A DNA stretch of 13,563 nt from Bacteroidetes bacterium UBA6183 (GTDB lineage: Bacteria > Bacteroidota > Bacteroidia > UKL13-3), in contig DITN01000073.1 in NCBI GenBank assembly GCA_002422865.1, positions 1 through 13,563 on the forward strand. The letters run 5' to 3'. The notes beneath the pieces were generated by a model. That model was given only the letters and a program-made list of their open reading frames with translations. It did not search any database and had not been told where the DNA came from. A program made the position numbers and the translations under genes. Positions 8,001-13,563 of the stretch are shown here, in pieces; the stretch's first letter is position 1, and each line of letters begins with the position of its first letter.

Positions 8001-8224
8001 GTGTTTTTACGGTTGATTTTACATCAAACCAAACCGAAAAAGTTACCCTTAATGCAGTTGATATTTTGGGTAAACTTATTTACAGTAAAGAGATAAATGC
8101 TGTTAAAGGAAACAATCAAATACCTTTGGATATAAGAGATAAGGTAAGTAAAAACAGTATGCTTTTTATATCTGTACAGGGTGAAAGCAGTAAATACACC
8201 AACGTAAAAGTATTGATACATTGA
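5015..8224 (+). CDS. T9SS-exported surface protein: choice-of-anchor A domain, two PKD domains, C-terminal sorting domain
   Basis: Large secreted adhesin-like protein of 1069 residues. The signal peptide (1-18) ends IVHA before QSPT. Residues about 25-328 match the choice-of-anchor A family: LGFNVFIQKDA, GPVAIGRQLRVGGNY, and near its end the typical STIEGTVFAPFADI and GQVIGQSFHHAGGENHY. Two PKD domains follow, with WEFGDGTT (370-377) and WRYGDGS (451-457). A Gly/Ser-rich linker (about 498-520) leads to an unassigned region of about 465 residues. The last 83 residues, from FSVYPNPNTG (987), form the type A sorting domain recognised by the type IX secretion machinery and removed during export. 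It should be released or anchored at the cell surface. No catalytic domain is recognised; PKD and anchor-A domains point to binding or adhesion. It is monocistronic, with a terminator right after the stop. The ATG at 5015 places the signal peptide correctly. Confidence 0.88.
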   Translation: MKAFLLSLSLIYFVIVHAQSPTAPALGFNVFIQKDALLTTNETDGPVAIGRQLRVGGNYQVSTNHNGTYTVGGIGVTLLVGGRVSFQSNGVLQVNGNGYIKIGDSSNLTTWYRDLNNAPSPIRVTPIGNYNSSSRIQLQANAVNLGVSSTNNPVFQSGLVDFNSAFTALKNNAARISLCQHNATLTTPNGVLLGPNNLPTQVRIILKPGVNYLNISGSDLNRVNVFTYMNAPSANQVLVVNVNAPGTFNWNVWNQAGVGSTSCPYIIYNFYNTTTLNILGSSTIEGTVFAPFADIVKTQNQANIQGQVIGQSFHHAGGENHYFPFIPTINGCAVATKASIGVNNDKQCDYNNYLKFTSSSVGTAPMSYFWEFGDGTTSTIANPDKVYANAGSYQVKLKVTGLGGTDSIVKQVLVDTAPNIGFTINDSIQEFTGNNFVFTTINPNNSYTYDWRYGDGSTPGTTVNTIKSYQAVGPYFVCQIVKSTVGCLDTAFAWVIVTSDSVGSGNGGGLESESLGGLVGLREFNKSRNNISRRVDYSASPVFIANTNYFGKRSGSLSLTDMIPTSLTPGDVARVTSPTDLVNITNALEVISVDYLVNNVPKAVVLGIKTKNKPYSHTKYICDRLKGATLLNVDSVSINGFKFIRYLLKQQDGSMEFGVSFVIGKTDGNTGYSLQTNWLLAEMNGEDTLFNFQVWSSTPENTNKLVGDIINLVSASATVQQINQVKIPKVYVTKGYRNGSKLLLHFRNLDKQVNVELAMEERLNEQANLTQRNYLKSLNKGDDETIELVVNDGYEYSANITIDTFVTDVIYMADGNWGLDYDRNYTTITRYVTSNEPTRIYNPGALSVYRHASVTAITDDYVMLFKGLVQGNVPANLTPFTHVDFYASGNGKANLTLVRDSIVRWKSQYYVTVDLTPEGKLYHIPISEFKSDSISYGFNPVDVRMVTFARGYQATSGIETIDVSIGGLSFVPTVTGLTEQVKSTNNFSVYPNPNTGVFTVDFTSNQTEKVTLNAVDILGKLIYSKEINAVKGNNQIPLDIRDKVSKNSMLFISVQGESSKYTNVKVLIH

Positions 8225-8232
8225 TAAATAAG

Positions 8233-8264
8233 AAAAGCCGTTAAATAAAGTTAGCGGCTTTTTT
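8233..8264. terminator. Bidirectional intrinsic terminator between convergent genes
   Basis: AAAAGCCG (8233-8240) pairs with CGGCTTTT (8255-8262), extended inwards by a T-G wobble and TAA/TTA to a stem of about 12 bp with a 6-base loop. T-rich tracts lie on the 3' side on both strands, so it can end both the T9SS protein gene and the convergent pnuC-like gene. Its right edge meets the pnuC-like stop codon. Confidence 0.85.
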
Positions 8265-8835
8265 ATTTGGTACTATTTTGTTTGTAAATTTTATACCAGC
8301 TAATAAAACCGCCAATACAAATGAGTGTGTAAACAATCATCAATACAGCATAATAGAGCAAGCCTTGTTGGTAGTATAACACTATACTAAGCGCATTTAA
8401 AACAAACCAATACACCCAGCTTGTTAAAACTTTTCGTGCTTCTTTAATAGATGCCAACAAGCCAAAAAGGGTAATAAAACTATCAAGGTAAGGGCTGGCA
8501 CTGTCGGTATATTTCTCAAATAAAATTGCACTTAAAATACTAAGTACTGTAAATAAAACGAGTGCTTTTATATGTGTTATGATGTTCCAGTTATGAATGT
8601 GTTCATTTTTTTGTTCAGCTTTTTTCCAATACCACAAACCATAAACACCCACTAAAGCGTAATACAAACTAATAATAGATTGCGCATAAATTTTAGTTTG
8701 ATAAAAAAGTACAATTCCAATTAATGATGATGCAATACCAAACCACCATCCAATGGTTTTTTCGCGCATTAAAAGTAAGCTGTATATAATACTTAAACCC
8801 GCGCCTGCAATCTCAAGGTAATTTGAAAACATCAT
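8263..8835 (-). CDS. PnuC/PnuT-family vitamin transporter, probable thiamine transporter
   Basis: Inner-membrane transporter of the PnuC family (nicotinamide riboside, PnuC; thiamine, PnuT), which mediates facilitated uptake trapped by phosphorylation in the cytoplasm. The 190-residue length and about seven hydrophobic segments fit the family. Typical features are Trp30-Trp31 after the first helix, YGLWYWKK (65-72) at the end of the third helix, the DSFITLFGLLAS segment (118-129), and SWVYWFVLNALSIVLYY (139-155) with its Trp and Asn residues. Substrate type is not settled by sequence alone. The adjacent TPP-riboswitch-controlled TonB receptor makes thiamine the best guess, since PnuT and such receptors occur together in thiamine loci of Bacteroidota. 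It is divergent from the receptor, so the riboswitch does not control it. Two ATGs in tandem (8835 and 8832) are possible starts. No thiamine pyrophosphokinase gene is next to it, unlike in some PnuT operons. Confidence 0.85.
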   Translation of the reverse strand: MMFSNYLEIAGAGLSIIYSLLLMREKTIGWWFGIASSLIGIVLFYQTKIYAQSIISLYYALVGVYGLWYWKKAEQKNEHIHNWNIITHIKALVLFTVLSILSAILFEKYTDSASPYLDSFITLFGLLASIKEARKVLTSWVYWFVLNALSIVLYYQQGLLYYAVLMIVYTLICIGGFISWYKIYKQNSTK

Positions 8836-8839
8836 GCTC

Positions 8840-8847
8840 CAAAACTA
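8840..8847 (-). promoter_or_regulatory. Candidate -7 promoter element of the pnuC-like gene
   Basis: On the - strand TAGTTTTG matches the Bacteroidota -7 consensus TAnnTTTG exactly. Its last base is only 4 bases from the first ATG, so the transcript would be leaderless or nearly so. About 20 bases upstream there is TTTA rather than a clear TTTG, so this is tentative. Confidence 0.3.
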
Positions 8848-8887
8848 TGCATAATTTGTTTTGATATTAAAGTCGTTTAAAATCTAT

Positions 8888-8919
8888 TTGTATAAATCAA
8901 AAATCTAAGTATACATTTG
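8888..8919 (+). promoter_or_regulatory. Promoter of the TPP riboswitch/TonB receptor transcript
   Basis: TACATTTG (8912-8919) is a perfect Bacteroidota -7 box, with TTG (8888-8890, within ATTTG) 21 bases upstream as the -33 element. Transcription should begin around 8924-8926, exactly where the riboswitch P1 helix starts, which supports both calls. Confidence 0.75.
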
Positions 8920-8923
8920 CACC

Positions 8924-9014
8924 TGTCTTTGGGGTGGTGATGGGTTTAAAAACCTGTTGCCTGAGATCATACCCTTGGAACCTGCCGAGGTAATGCTCGC
9001 GAAGGGAGTAGACA
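8924..9014 (+). promoter_or_regulatory. TPP riboswitch (THI element)
   Basis: RNA aptamer that binds thiamine pyrophosphate. P1 is closed by TGTCT (8924-8928) and AGACA (9010-9014). The conserved GGGGTG (8931-8936) is followed by a P3 stem (8936-8946 with 8951-8961, several G-U pairs, loop TAAA). Then come the diagnostic CTGAGA (8961-8966), ATACCC (8969-8974), AACCTG (8979-8984), the P5 stem CGAG/CTCG around TAATG (8986-8999), and GCGAAGGGA near the 3' end. These match the pyrimidine-sensing and pyrophosphate-sensing arms of known TPP riboswitches. It lies in the leader of the TonB receptor and is followed by an intrinsic terminator, so TPP binding should switch receptor transcription off. 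The class is secure; the outer boundaries are approximate. Confidence 0.93.
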
Positions 9015-9088
9015 AACTCATGGTGATGTTTTAGGTGGTGCACAGCCTAATGAATTTAGCCATTCCAAGAAGGTAAAACAATTGATTT

Positions 9089-9118
9089 CAGCAACCTACC
9101 CCGGTTGCTGTTTTTGTT
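9089..9118 (+). terminator. Riboswitch expression-platform terminator
   Basis: CAGCAACC (9089-9096) pairs perfectly with GGTTGCTG (9103-9110) around a 6-base loop and is followed by TTTTTGTTT. It stands between the TPP aptamer and the receptor ATG at 9140, as expected for premature termination when TPP is bound. I did not find a convincing alternative antiterminator pairing by eye. Confidence 0.85.
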
Positions 9119-9139
9119 TAACCTTAATTAATTTATAGA

Positions 9140-11602
9140 ATGAAAAAGCTTTTAGGGCTTATGCTTGCAATTGGATTGCAAGTTGTTGCCTATGCTCAAC
9201 AAAATGTTAGCGGTACAGTTAAAAACGCGTCAACACAACAGCCTTTGGCTGATGCATCTGTTCATTTAAGTTCTACAAAAAGTGTTATCCGATCCTTGCT
9301 AACAAACGAACAAGGGCAATTTAGTTTTAAAAATTTAGCCAAAGGAGAGTACACTTTAACAGTAAGTTTTGTTGGATTTAAAACCATTTCAAAAAATGTG
9401 GTTATTGGTGATGCCGGTATTGCTGATATGGTTTTATTAGCCGAACCAGCCACTGTTTTAAATGGTGAAGCCCTTGTACAAGCAACTCGTGCTAAAGAAA
9501 ACAGCGCTACAACATTTAGTAACATTAACAAACAAGAATTAGCAAAACAAAATTTTGGACAAGATTTGCCGTTTTTGTTAAACTTAACACCATCAACGGT
9601 TATTAATTCTGATGCTGGTGCAGGTATAGGTTATACCGGCATTCGTATTCGTGGTATCGACCCAACACGAACCAATGTTACCATAAACGGTGTGCCTGTT
9701 AATGATGCCGAATCGCATGGTACGTTTTGGGTAAATACTCCCGATTTAACTTCATCGGTAGAGAACATACAAGTGCAACGTGGTGTAGGTTCATCAACCA
9801 ACGGTGCCGCAGCATTTGGTGCCAGCATAAATATTCAAACAGATGGATTAACACACAAACCATTTGCGGAAATAGCCAACTCAATGGGTTCGTTTAATAC
9901 CAGAAAACATACCGTAAAATTTGGAACAGGTTTGTTAGAAAACGGATGGGCTTTCGATTTGCGTTTATCTAAACTAAACTCTGATGGTTTTATAGATAGA
10001 GCTTCATCAGATTTAAAATCATTTTTTACCAGTGCCAGTAGGTATGGTAAGAAGAGCCTGTTTAAGGTAAATGTATTCTCTGGTAAGGAAGTTACTTACC
10101 AAGCGTGGAACGGAATACCCGAGCCTCGTTTAAGAAATAATGTAGAGGGAATGAATGAGTATGCCAACTTACTTGGCACAGACTTAGACCACTTGCTTAA
10201 GTCGGGCAATAGAACATATAATGAGTTTACTTATAAAAACCAGGTAGACAACTATCAGCAAGACCATTACCAAATGTTTTATACCTATTTGCCCAATAAA
10301 TATTTAAAATTAAATATTGGTACTCATTATACATACGGCCGTGGTTATTATGAAGAATTTAAACCGGGAGAGCGTTTATCAAAATATAAACTAAATGATG
10401 TTATTATTGGTAACGATACGGTGAGAAGAAGCGATATTGTTAGAAGACGTTGGTTAGATAACGATTTTTATGGCATTGTGTTTTCTGCTATTTATGAGAA
10501 AAACAAACTAACTGCTACCTTTGGTGGTGGTGCAAATGTATACGAAGGCCGTCATTTTGGTGAATTGATTTGGTCGCAGTATGCAAGTAATGGTTTTTTA
10601 GGAACCCGTTTTTATGATGGTAACTCAACCAAAAAGGAAGTGAACTTTTATGGTAAAGCAAACTATCAGTTCACCGATAAACTTAGCTCTTTTGTTGATT
10701 TACAAGTTCGTTCCATTAATTATGATTTAAAGGGTGTTGATTTAAATGGATCAAGTTATAACTCATACGATTTTAACTTAAACTATTTCTTCTTTAATCC
10801 TAAGGCGGGTTTATCGTATGCATTTAATCAGCGTACTAATATTTATGCATACTTTGGTATTGCTAATCGTGAACCTGAACGTAAAGACATTATTCAAGCC
10901 CCGGTTAATAATGTGCCAACATCAGAAAGATTGTTTAACTATGAGTTAGGTTTTAGAAAACGTACGAAGAAGTTTAGTGTTGAAGCCAATGCCTATTATA
11001 TGGATTACAGAGACCAATTGGTTAATACAGGTCAGATTAACGATGTGGGTGCATATAATCGTGTAAATGTGGCAAGCAGCTATAGAGCAGGTATTGAGTT
11101 GGCAGGTGGTGTACAATTGATGAAAAAAATTCATTGGCAGGCAACAGTAACTTACAGTCAAAATAGAATCAACCATTTTACAGCGTTTGTTGATGATTGG
11201 GATAATGGAACACAAGTAACGGAAGTGCATCACAATAAGAAAATAGCGTTCTCTCCGGATTGGATTGCATCATCGGTATTAAGTTTTACGCCTGTTAAAC
11301 AATTGCAAGTTGATTTGATTACCAAATATGTTTCAGACCAATACTTAGATAACACACAAAATGAGAAGAGGAAATTGGATGCGTTTTTGGTGAATGATAT
11401 CCGGATTAACTATGAGCTACCGGTTACTTTTATGTTTAATTCTATTCGCTTGGGTGTATTGGTTAATAATATACTCGATGAAAACTATGAACCGAATGGT
11501 TATACTTTCAGCGGAATAACCGGAGGTAAGCGATACGACTTTAACTATTATTATCCACAAGCAGGCACTAATATTTTAGCCAACCTAATTTTAAGATTTT
11601 AA
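9140..11602 (+). CDS. TonB-dependent outer-membrane receptor, predicted thiamine/thiamine-precursor transporter
   Basis: Outer-membrane active transporter energised by TonB-ExbBD. A signal peptide (1-19) ends VAYA before QQN. Residues about 22-102 are a CarboxypepD_reg-like domain (VSGTVKNASTQQPLADASV to LTVSFVGFKT). A TonB-box-like EALVQATR (110-117) precedes the plug (about 120-235), with GIRIRGIDPTRTNVTINGVP and VENIQVQRGVGSSTNG. The 22-strand barrel should fill about 236-820, and the protein ends LILRF, with the C-terminal Phe recognised by the BAM machinery. The 820-residue length is normal. Specificity is inferred from context: the gene sits directly downstream of a TPP riboswitch with a terminator, and a PnuC/PnuT-like permease is divergent from it. 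THI-regulated receptors of this kind have been described in Bacteroidota and proposed to import thiamine. There is no SusD partner. The gene is single, ended by a strong hairpin. Confidence 0.93.
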   Translation: MKKLLGLMLAIGLQVVAYAQQNVSGTVKNASTQQPLADASVHLSSTKSVIRSLLTNEQGQFSFKNLAKGEYTLTVSFVGFKTISKNVVIGDAGIADMVLLAEPATVLNGEALVQATRAKENSATTFSNINKQELAKQNFGQDLPFLLNLTPSTVINSDAGAGIGYTGIRIRGIDPTRTNVTINGVPVNDAESHGTFWVNTPDLTSSVENIQVQRGVGSSTNGAAAFGASINIQTDGLTHKPFAEIANSMGSFNTRKHTVKFGTGLLENGWAFDLRLSKLNSDGFIDRASSDLKSFFTSASRYGKKSLFKVNVFSGKEVTYQAWNGIPEPRLRNNVEGMNEYANLLGTDLDHLLKSGNRTYNEFTYKNQVDNYQQDHYQMFYTYLPNKYLKLNIGTHYTYGRGYYEEFKPGERLSKYKLNDVIIGNDTVRRSDIVRRRWLDNDFYGIVFSAIYEKNKLTATFGGGANVYEGRHFGELIWSQYASNGFLGTRFYDGNSTKKEVNFYGKANYQFTDKLSSFVDLQVRSINYDLKGVDLNGSSYNSYDFNLNYFFFNPKAGLSYAFNQRTNIYAYFGIANREPERKDIIQAPVNNVPTSERLFNYELGFRKRTKKFSVEANAYYMDYRDQLVNTGQINDVGAYNRVNVASSYRAGIELAGGVQLMKKIHWQATVTYSQNRINHFTAFVDDWDNGTQVTEVHHNKKIAFSPDWIASSVLSFTPVKQLQVDLITKYVSDQYLDNTQNEKRKLDAFLVNDIRINYELPVTFMFNSIRLGVLVNNILDENYEPNGYTFSGITGGKRYDFNYYYPQAGTNILANLILRF

Positions 11603-11603
11603 C

Positions 11604-11635
11604 AAAAATGGGAAGCAATTGCTTCCCATTTTTAT
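11604..11635. terminator. Bidirectional intrinsic terminator between TonB receptor and fic gene
   Basis: A perfect inverted repeat, AATGGGAAGC (11607-11616) / GCTTCCCATT (11621-11630), extends by A-T pairs to 13 bp around the loop AATT. The flanks are A-rich on the left and T-rich on the right, so it works on both strands. It starts 1 base after the receptor stop and overlaps the stop codon of the convergent fic gene. Confidence 0.9.
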
Positions 11636-12687
11636 TTTCCAATAATATCAATGTATCTTAATAACGCATCATGTTCAGTTTCGGCTACCAACAGTAAAAA
11701 ATCACTTTTGCTTTTATTGGTTTGTACCTTTTCAAGTGCGTTGTAATAAGCCATTCTACTTGCTGCATCACCTTTAATATTCGCTATGGTGTAACCATGT
11801 TTTAGCAATATTAAATTCATTACCAATCTTGAGGTGCGTCCATTTCCATCAATAAACGGATGGATAGTAACCAGTTTTTCGTGCATCTCGGCAGCTAAAA
11901 TTACCGGGTGCATTTTTGTTTTGTTGGTTTGGTACCAAATAAAATACTCTTCCATTTGTTTAGCTACTAAATACGGAGCAGGAGGCACATGCGTGCTGCC
12001 TTTTATCATTACTTGAACACTTCTGTATTTCCCGGCATTTGCCTGATCAATACCTCTTAAAATTAAATTGTGTAATGATAAAACCTCACGCTCATTAACG
12101 TCCGATTTTTTATCGATTAAGTGTTTTACATATTCAATAGCTTCTTTGTGGTTAATGGCTTCTAAATGCTCACGCATTGTTTTACCACTAATGGTTAAAC
12201 CTTCGTTTATTACTAAATCAGTTTCTTTAAGTGTAAGTGTATTGCCCTCAATTCTGTTGCTTTCAAATGTGTATTCTAGCTCAAGGGCTTGTGCAATACG
12301 GTAGCTATCAAACGCACGAAATTTATCCAGCTTCTTCTTTAGCTTATCTATTTGGTTTAAAAGGGTTTTAAGCCCCCTAGGTGTAGTAAAGTTTTGTGTT
12401 TGATTGTTCTTATACTTAACCTGTTCTTCGGCAGCAACAATGGCTTTAAGGGCTAATTCATCATCTCCTACCTCATAAAGTATTTTTTCTTTGAGCCACT
12501 CTATCAGCAGGGTTTCCGCATTTAAATCTAATATCTCGGCAAGTTTTATTACCTGGGTTCGGGTTGGTTTTCTTGTACCTGTTTCAAATTTACTCACCAA
12601 AGCTTGATCAATACCTAGTTGTTGAGCCACCTCGCGTGTCATCAAGCCTTTTTTTTCTCGAGCTGTTTTAAGTAATGATTTCATCAT
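11632..12687 (-). CDS. Fic-domain AMPylase fused to an N-terminal XRE helix-turn-helix
   Basis: Predicted protein adenylyltransferase: Fic enzymes usually transfer AMP from ATP to a hydroxyl group of a target protein. Residues about 5-62 form an XRE-type DNA-binding domain (LLKTAREKKGLMTREVAQQL, then IDQALVSKFETGTRKPTRTQ). A helical linker follows, with a Lys-rich stretch KLKKKLDKF at 115-123. The Fic domain includes the autoinhibitory motif Ser143-N-R-I-Glu147-Gly148-Asn149, the flap around VMIKGSTHVPPAPYL (226-240), and the complete active site HPFIDGNGRTSR (276-287), with catalytic His276 and phosphate-binding Arg287. The inhibitory helix lies N-terminal to the active site, as in class II Fic proteins, so no separate antitoxin is required. 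The protein may repress its own gene through the palindrome at its promoter. It lies 60 bases downstream of uvrA on the same strand. The cellular target is unknown. Two adjacent ATGs (12687, 12684) are possible starts. Confidence 0.92.
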   Translation of the reverse strand: MMKSLLKTAREKKGLMTREVAQQLGIDQALVSKFETGTRKPTRTQVIKLAEILDLNAETLLIEWLKEKILYEVGDDELALKAIVAAEEQVKYKNNQTQNFTTPRGLKTLLNQIDKLKKKLDKFRAFDSYRIAQALELEYTFESNRIEGNTLTLKETDLVINEGLTISGKTMREHLEAINHKEAIEYVKHLIDKKSDVNEREVLSLHNLILRGIDQANAGKYRSVQVMIKGSTHVPPAPYLVAKQMEEYFIWYQTNKTKMHPVILAAEMHEKLVTIHPFIDGNGRTSRLVMNLILLKHGYTIANIKGDAASRMAYYNALEKVQTNKSKSDFLLLVAETEHDALLRYIDIIGK

Positions 12688-12694
12688 GATTTAA

Positions 12695-12708
12695 TTTGTC
12701 ATGACAAA
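12695..12708. promoter_or_regulatory. Palindromic operator candidate at the fic promoter
   Basis: TTTGTCATGACAAA is a perfect 14-bp palindrome, 8 bases upstream of the fic start codon. A further TGAC half-site lies just upstream on the - strand (12713-12716), giving TGAC-N7-GTCATGAC. Its position overlapping the -7 box suggests binding by the XRE domain of the gene's own product. Confidence 0.55.
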
Positions 12709-12738
12709 ATTAGTCATTTATTCTTTTTTTAAAAACAA
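12705..12738 (-). promoter_or_regulatory. Promoter of the fic gene
   Basis: On the - strand TAATTTTG (12712-12705) is an exact -7 box of the TAnnTTTG type; TTG (12738-12736) could be the -33 element, although the 23-base spacing is a little long. The -7 box overlaps the palindrome at 12695-12708, and transcription would start within or just after it, leaving a leader of about 10 bases. Confidence 0.5.
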
Positions 12739-12747
12739 TTCGCCATT

Positions 12748-13563
12748 TTATTTTTTACCCTGTAATTCCTTTTTTAAATATACTCCGGTGTGACTTCTTT
12801 TCTCTTTACAAATTTCTTCCGGTGTACCAACACATAAAACTTCACCGCCATATTTACCTCCTTCAGGGCCAATGTCAATAATATAGTCGGCAACTTTAAC
12901 CATATCTAAATTATGTTCAATTACCAACACGGTATTACCCTTATCAACCAATTTTTGTAATACATCCAATAACACTTTTACATCCTCAAAATGTAATCCC
13001 GTGGTAGGTTCATCTAAAATATAAAACGTATTTCCGGTATCTCGTTTACTTAATTCTGTGGCTAATTTTACACGTTGTGCTTCACCACCACTTAGTGTAG
13101 TGCTTTGTTGGCCAAGTGTAATGTAACCCAAACCAACATCATTTAATGCCTCAATCCTTCTGAGTATTTGTGGTGTGTTTTCAAAAAACTTCACAGCCTC
13201 CTCTATACTCATATCAAGCACATCATTAATTGATTTGCCTTTGTACCTTACCTCAAGTGTTTCTCTATTATATCGTTTACCGTTACAAGTTTCACACTTC
13301 ACATATACGTCCGGCAAAAAATTCATTTCTATGGTGCGCATACCTGCACCTTGGCAAGTTTCGCACCTTCCTCCTTTTACATTAAACGAAAACCGTCCGG
13401 GTTTATAGCCTCTTATTTTCGATTCGGGTAAGTTGGCAAATAAGTTGCGTATGTCCGAAAACACTTCAACATAAGTTGCCGGATTACTTCTTGGAGTTCG
13501 CCCAATTGGACTTTGATCTATATCAATTACCTTATCTACGTGTTCAATACCACTCACTTTTTT
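12748..13563 (-). CDS. uvrA: Excinuclease ABC subunit A, C-terminal part (5' end beyond window)
   Basis: DNA damage-recognition ATPase of nucleotide excision repair, acting as a dimer with UvrB. About 272 residues of the usual 930-950 are present; the frame is open through base 13563 (reads KKVSGIEHVDK), so the GTG at 13557 is not the start. Visible features in order: VIDIDQSPIGRTPRSNPATY; RGYKPGRFSFNVKGG; the zinc finger CETC...CETC that frames EMNFLPDVYVK; RYNRETLEVRYKGKSINDVL; then the second ABC ATPase signature TTLSGGEAQRVKLATELSKR, Walker B FYILDEPTTGLHFEDV, and the switch His in VLVIEHNLDMV, ending with IDIGPEGGKYGGEV. Everything visible matches an intact UvrA, rather than a drug-resistance UvrA2 variant as far as can be judged. 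No terminator hairpin is evident before fic, so readthrough into fic is possible. Confidence 0.97.
   Translation of the reverse strand, partial: KKVSGIEHVDKVIDIDQSPIGRTPRSNPATYVEVFSDIRNLFANLPESKIRGYKPGRFSFNVKGGRCETCQGAGMRTIEMNFLPDVYVKCETCNGKRYNRETLEVRYKGKSINDVLDMSIEEAVKFFENTPQILRRIEALNDVGLGYITLGQQSTTLSGGEAQRVKLATELSKRDTGNTFYILDEPTTGLHFEDVKVLLDVLQKLVDKGNTVLVIEHNLDMVKVADYIIDIGPEGGKYGGEVLCVGTPEEICKEKRSHTGVYLKKELQGKK

Larger units (their letters stand above)
8836..9139. other. Divergent intergenic region between pnuC-like gene and TonB receptor
   Basis: This 304-base stretch has no credible gene. It holds the candidate pnuC-like promoter (8840-8847), the receptor promoter (8888-8919), the TPP riboswitch (about 8924-9014), an expression platform with a small TTAGG/CCTAA hairpin (9031-9050), and the intrinsic terminator (9089-9118). 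All of it is explained by regulation of the flanking genes. Confidence 0.8.

Noticed and set aside
9033..9097. Antiterminator pairing of AGGTGG (9033-9038) with the terminator left arm
   Set aside because: Only four contiguous pairs before a mismatch; not convincing without folding calculations.
10946..11233. 95-codon open frame on the - strand inside the TonB receptor gene
   Set aside because: It is antisense to a clear beta-barrel coding region and is Cys/His/Ile-rich in the way shadow frames of AT-rich genes are; nothing supports it.
11632..12687. Fic gene as half of a two-gene toxin-antitoxin module
   Set aside because: The inhibitory SNRIEGN motif is inside the same protein, and no small antitoxin gene lies next to it, so it reads as a self-regulated class II Fic protein.
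13555..13557. GTG as start codon of the - strand uvrA frame
   Set aside because: It lies inside conserved UvrA sequence (VSGIEHVDKV) and the frame continues through the window end; the gene is partial.
1..13563. CRISPR arrays, tRNA or rRNA genes, insertion sequences, phage genes
   Set aside because: No regularly spaced repeats, cloverleaf sequences, transposase or integrase motifs, or terminal inverted repeats were seen anywhere in the window.

Overview
The window looks like chromosomal DNA of a Bacteroidota species. It is AT-rich, its genes lack recognisable Shine-Dalgarno sequences, and several promoters fit the TAnnTTTG (-7) pattern of this phylum. Signal peptides often end in Ala-Gln. 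One large secreted protein carries a type IX secretion (T9SS) C-terminal sorting domain, and the TonB-dependent receptor has the N-terminal carboxypeptidase-regulatory-like domain common in Bacteroidota. I cannot place it below phylum with confidence.

Layout, left to right. The 3' part of the primary sigma factor gene rpoD (to 545) ends at a strong terminator. A three-gene + strand operon follows (673-3476): two different rhomboid intramembrane proteases, then a membrane-anchored endonuclease/exonuclease/phosphatase-family protein. Convergent to it, on the - strand, is a tandem array of three paralogous secreted proteins of exactly 129 residues each (3482-4801), of unknown function. Divergent from the array is a 1069-residue T9SS-exported protein with a choice-of-anchor A domain and two PKD domains (5015-8224), ended by a bidirectional terminator.

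The next part (8263-11602) is a predicted thiamine-uptake locus. A PnuC/PnuT-family inner-membrane transporter on the - strand is divergent from a TonB-dependent receptor on the + strand. The receptor leader contains a well-conserved TPP riboswitch directly preceded by a good promoter and followed by an intrinsic terminator just before the start codon. This is the architecture expected for transcription attenuation by thiamine pyrophosphate. The two proteins would move thiamine (or a precursor) across the outer and inner membranes.

The right end, all on the - strand, holds an XRE-HTH/Fic fusion protein whose promoter contains a perfect 14-bp palindrome overlapping the -7 box (a likely autorepression operator), and the C-terminal part of uvrA, which runs off the window.

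Most genes belong to known families. The least explained parts are the triplicated small secreted family, the roughly 465-residue unassigned central region of the T9SS protein, and the soluble insert in the first rhomboid.
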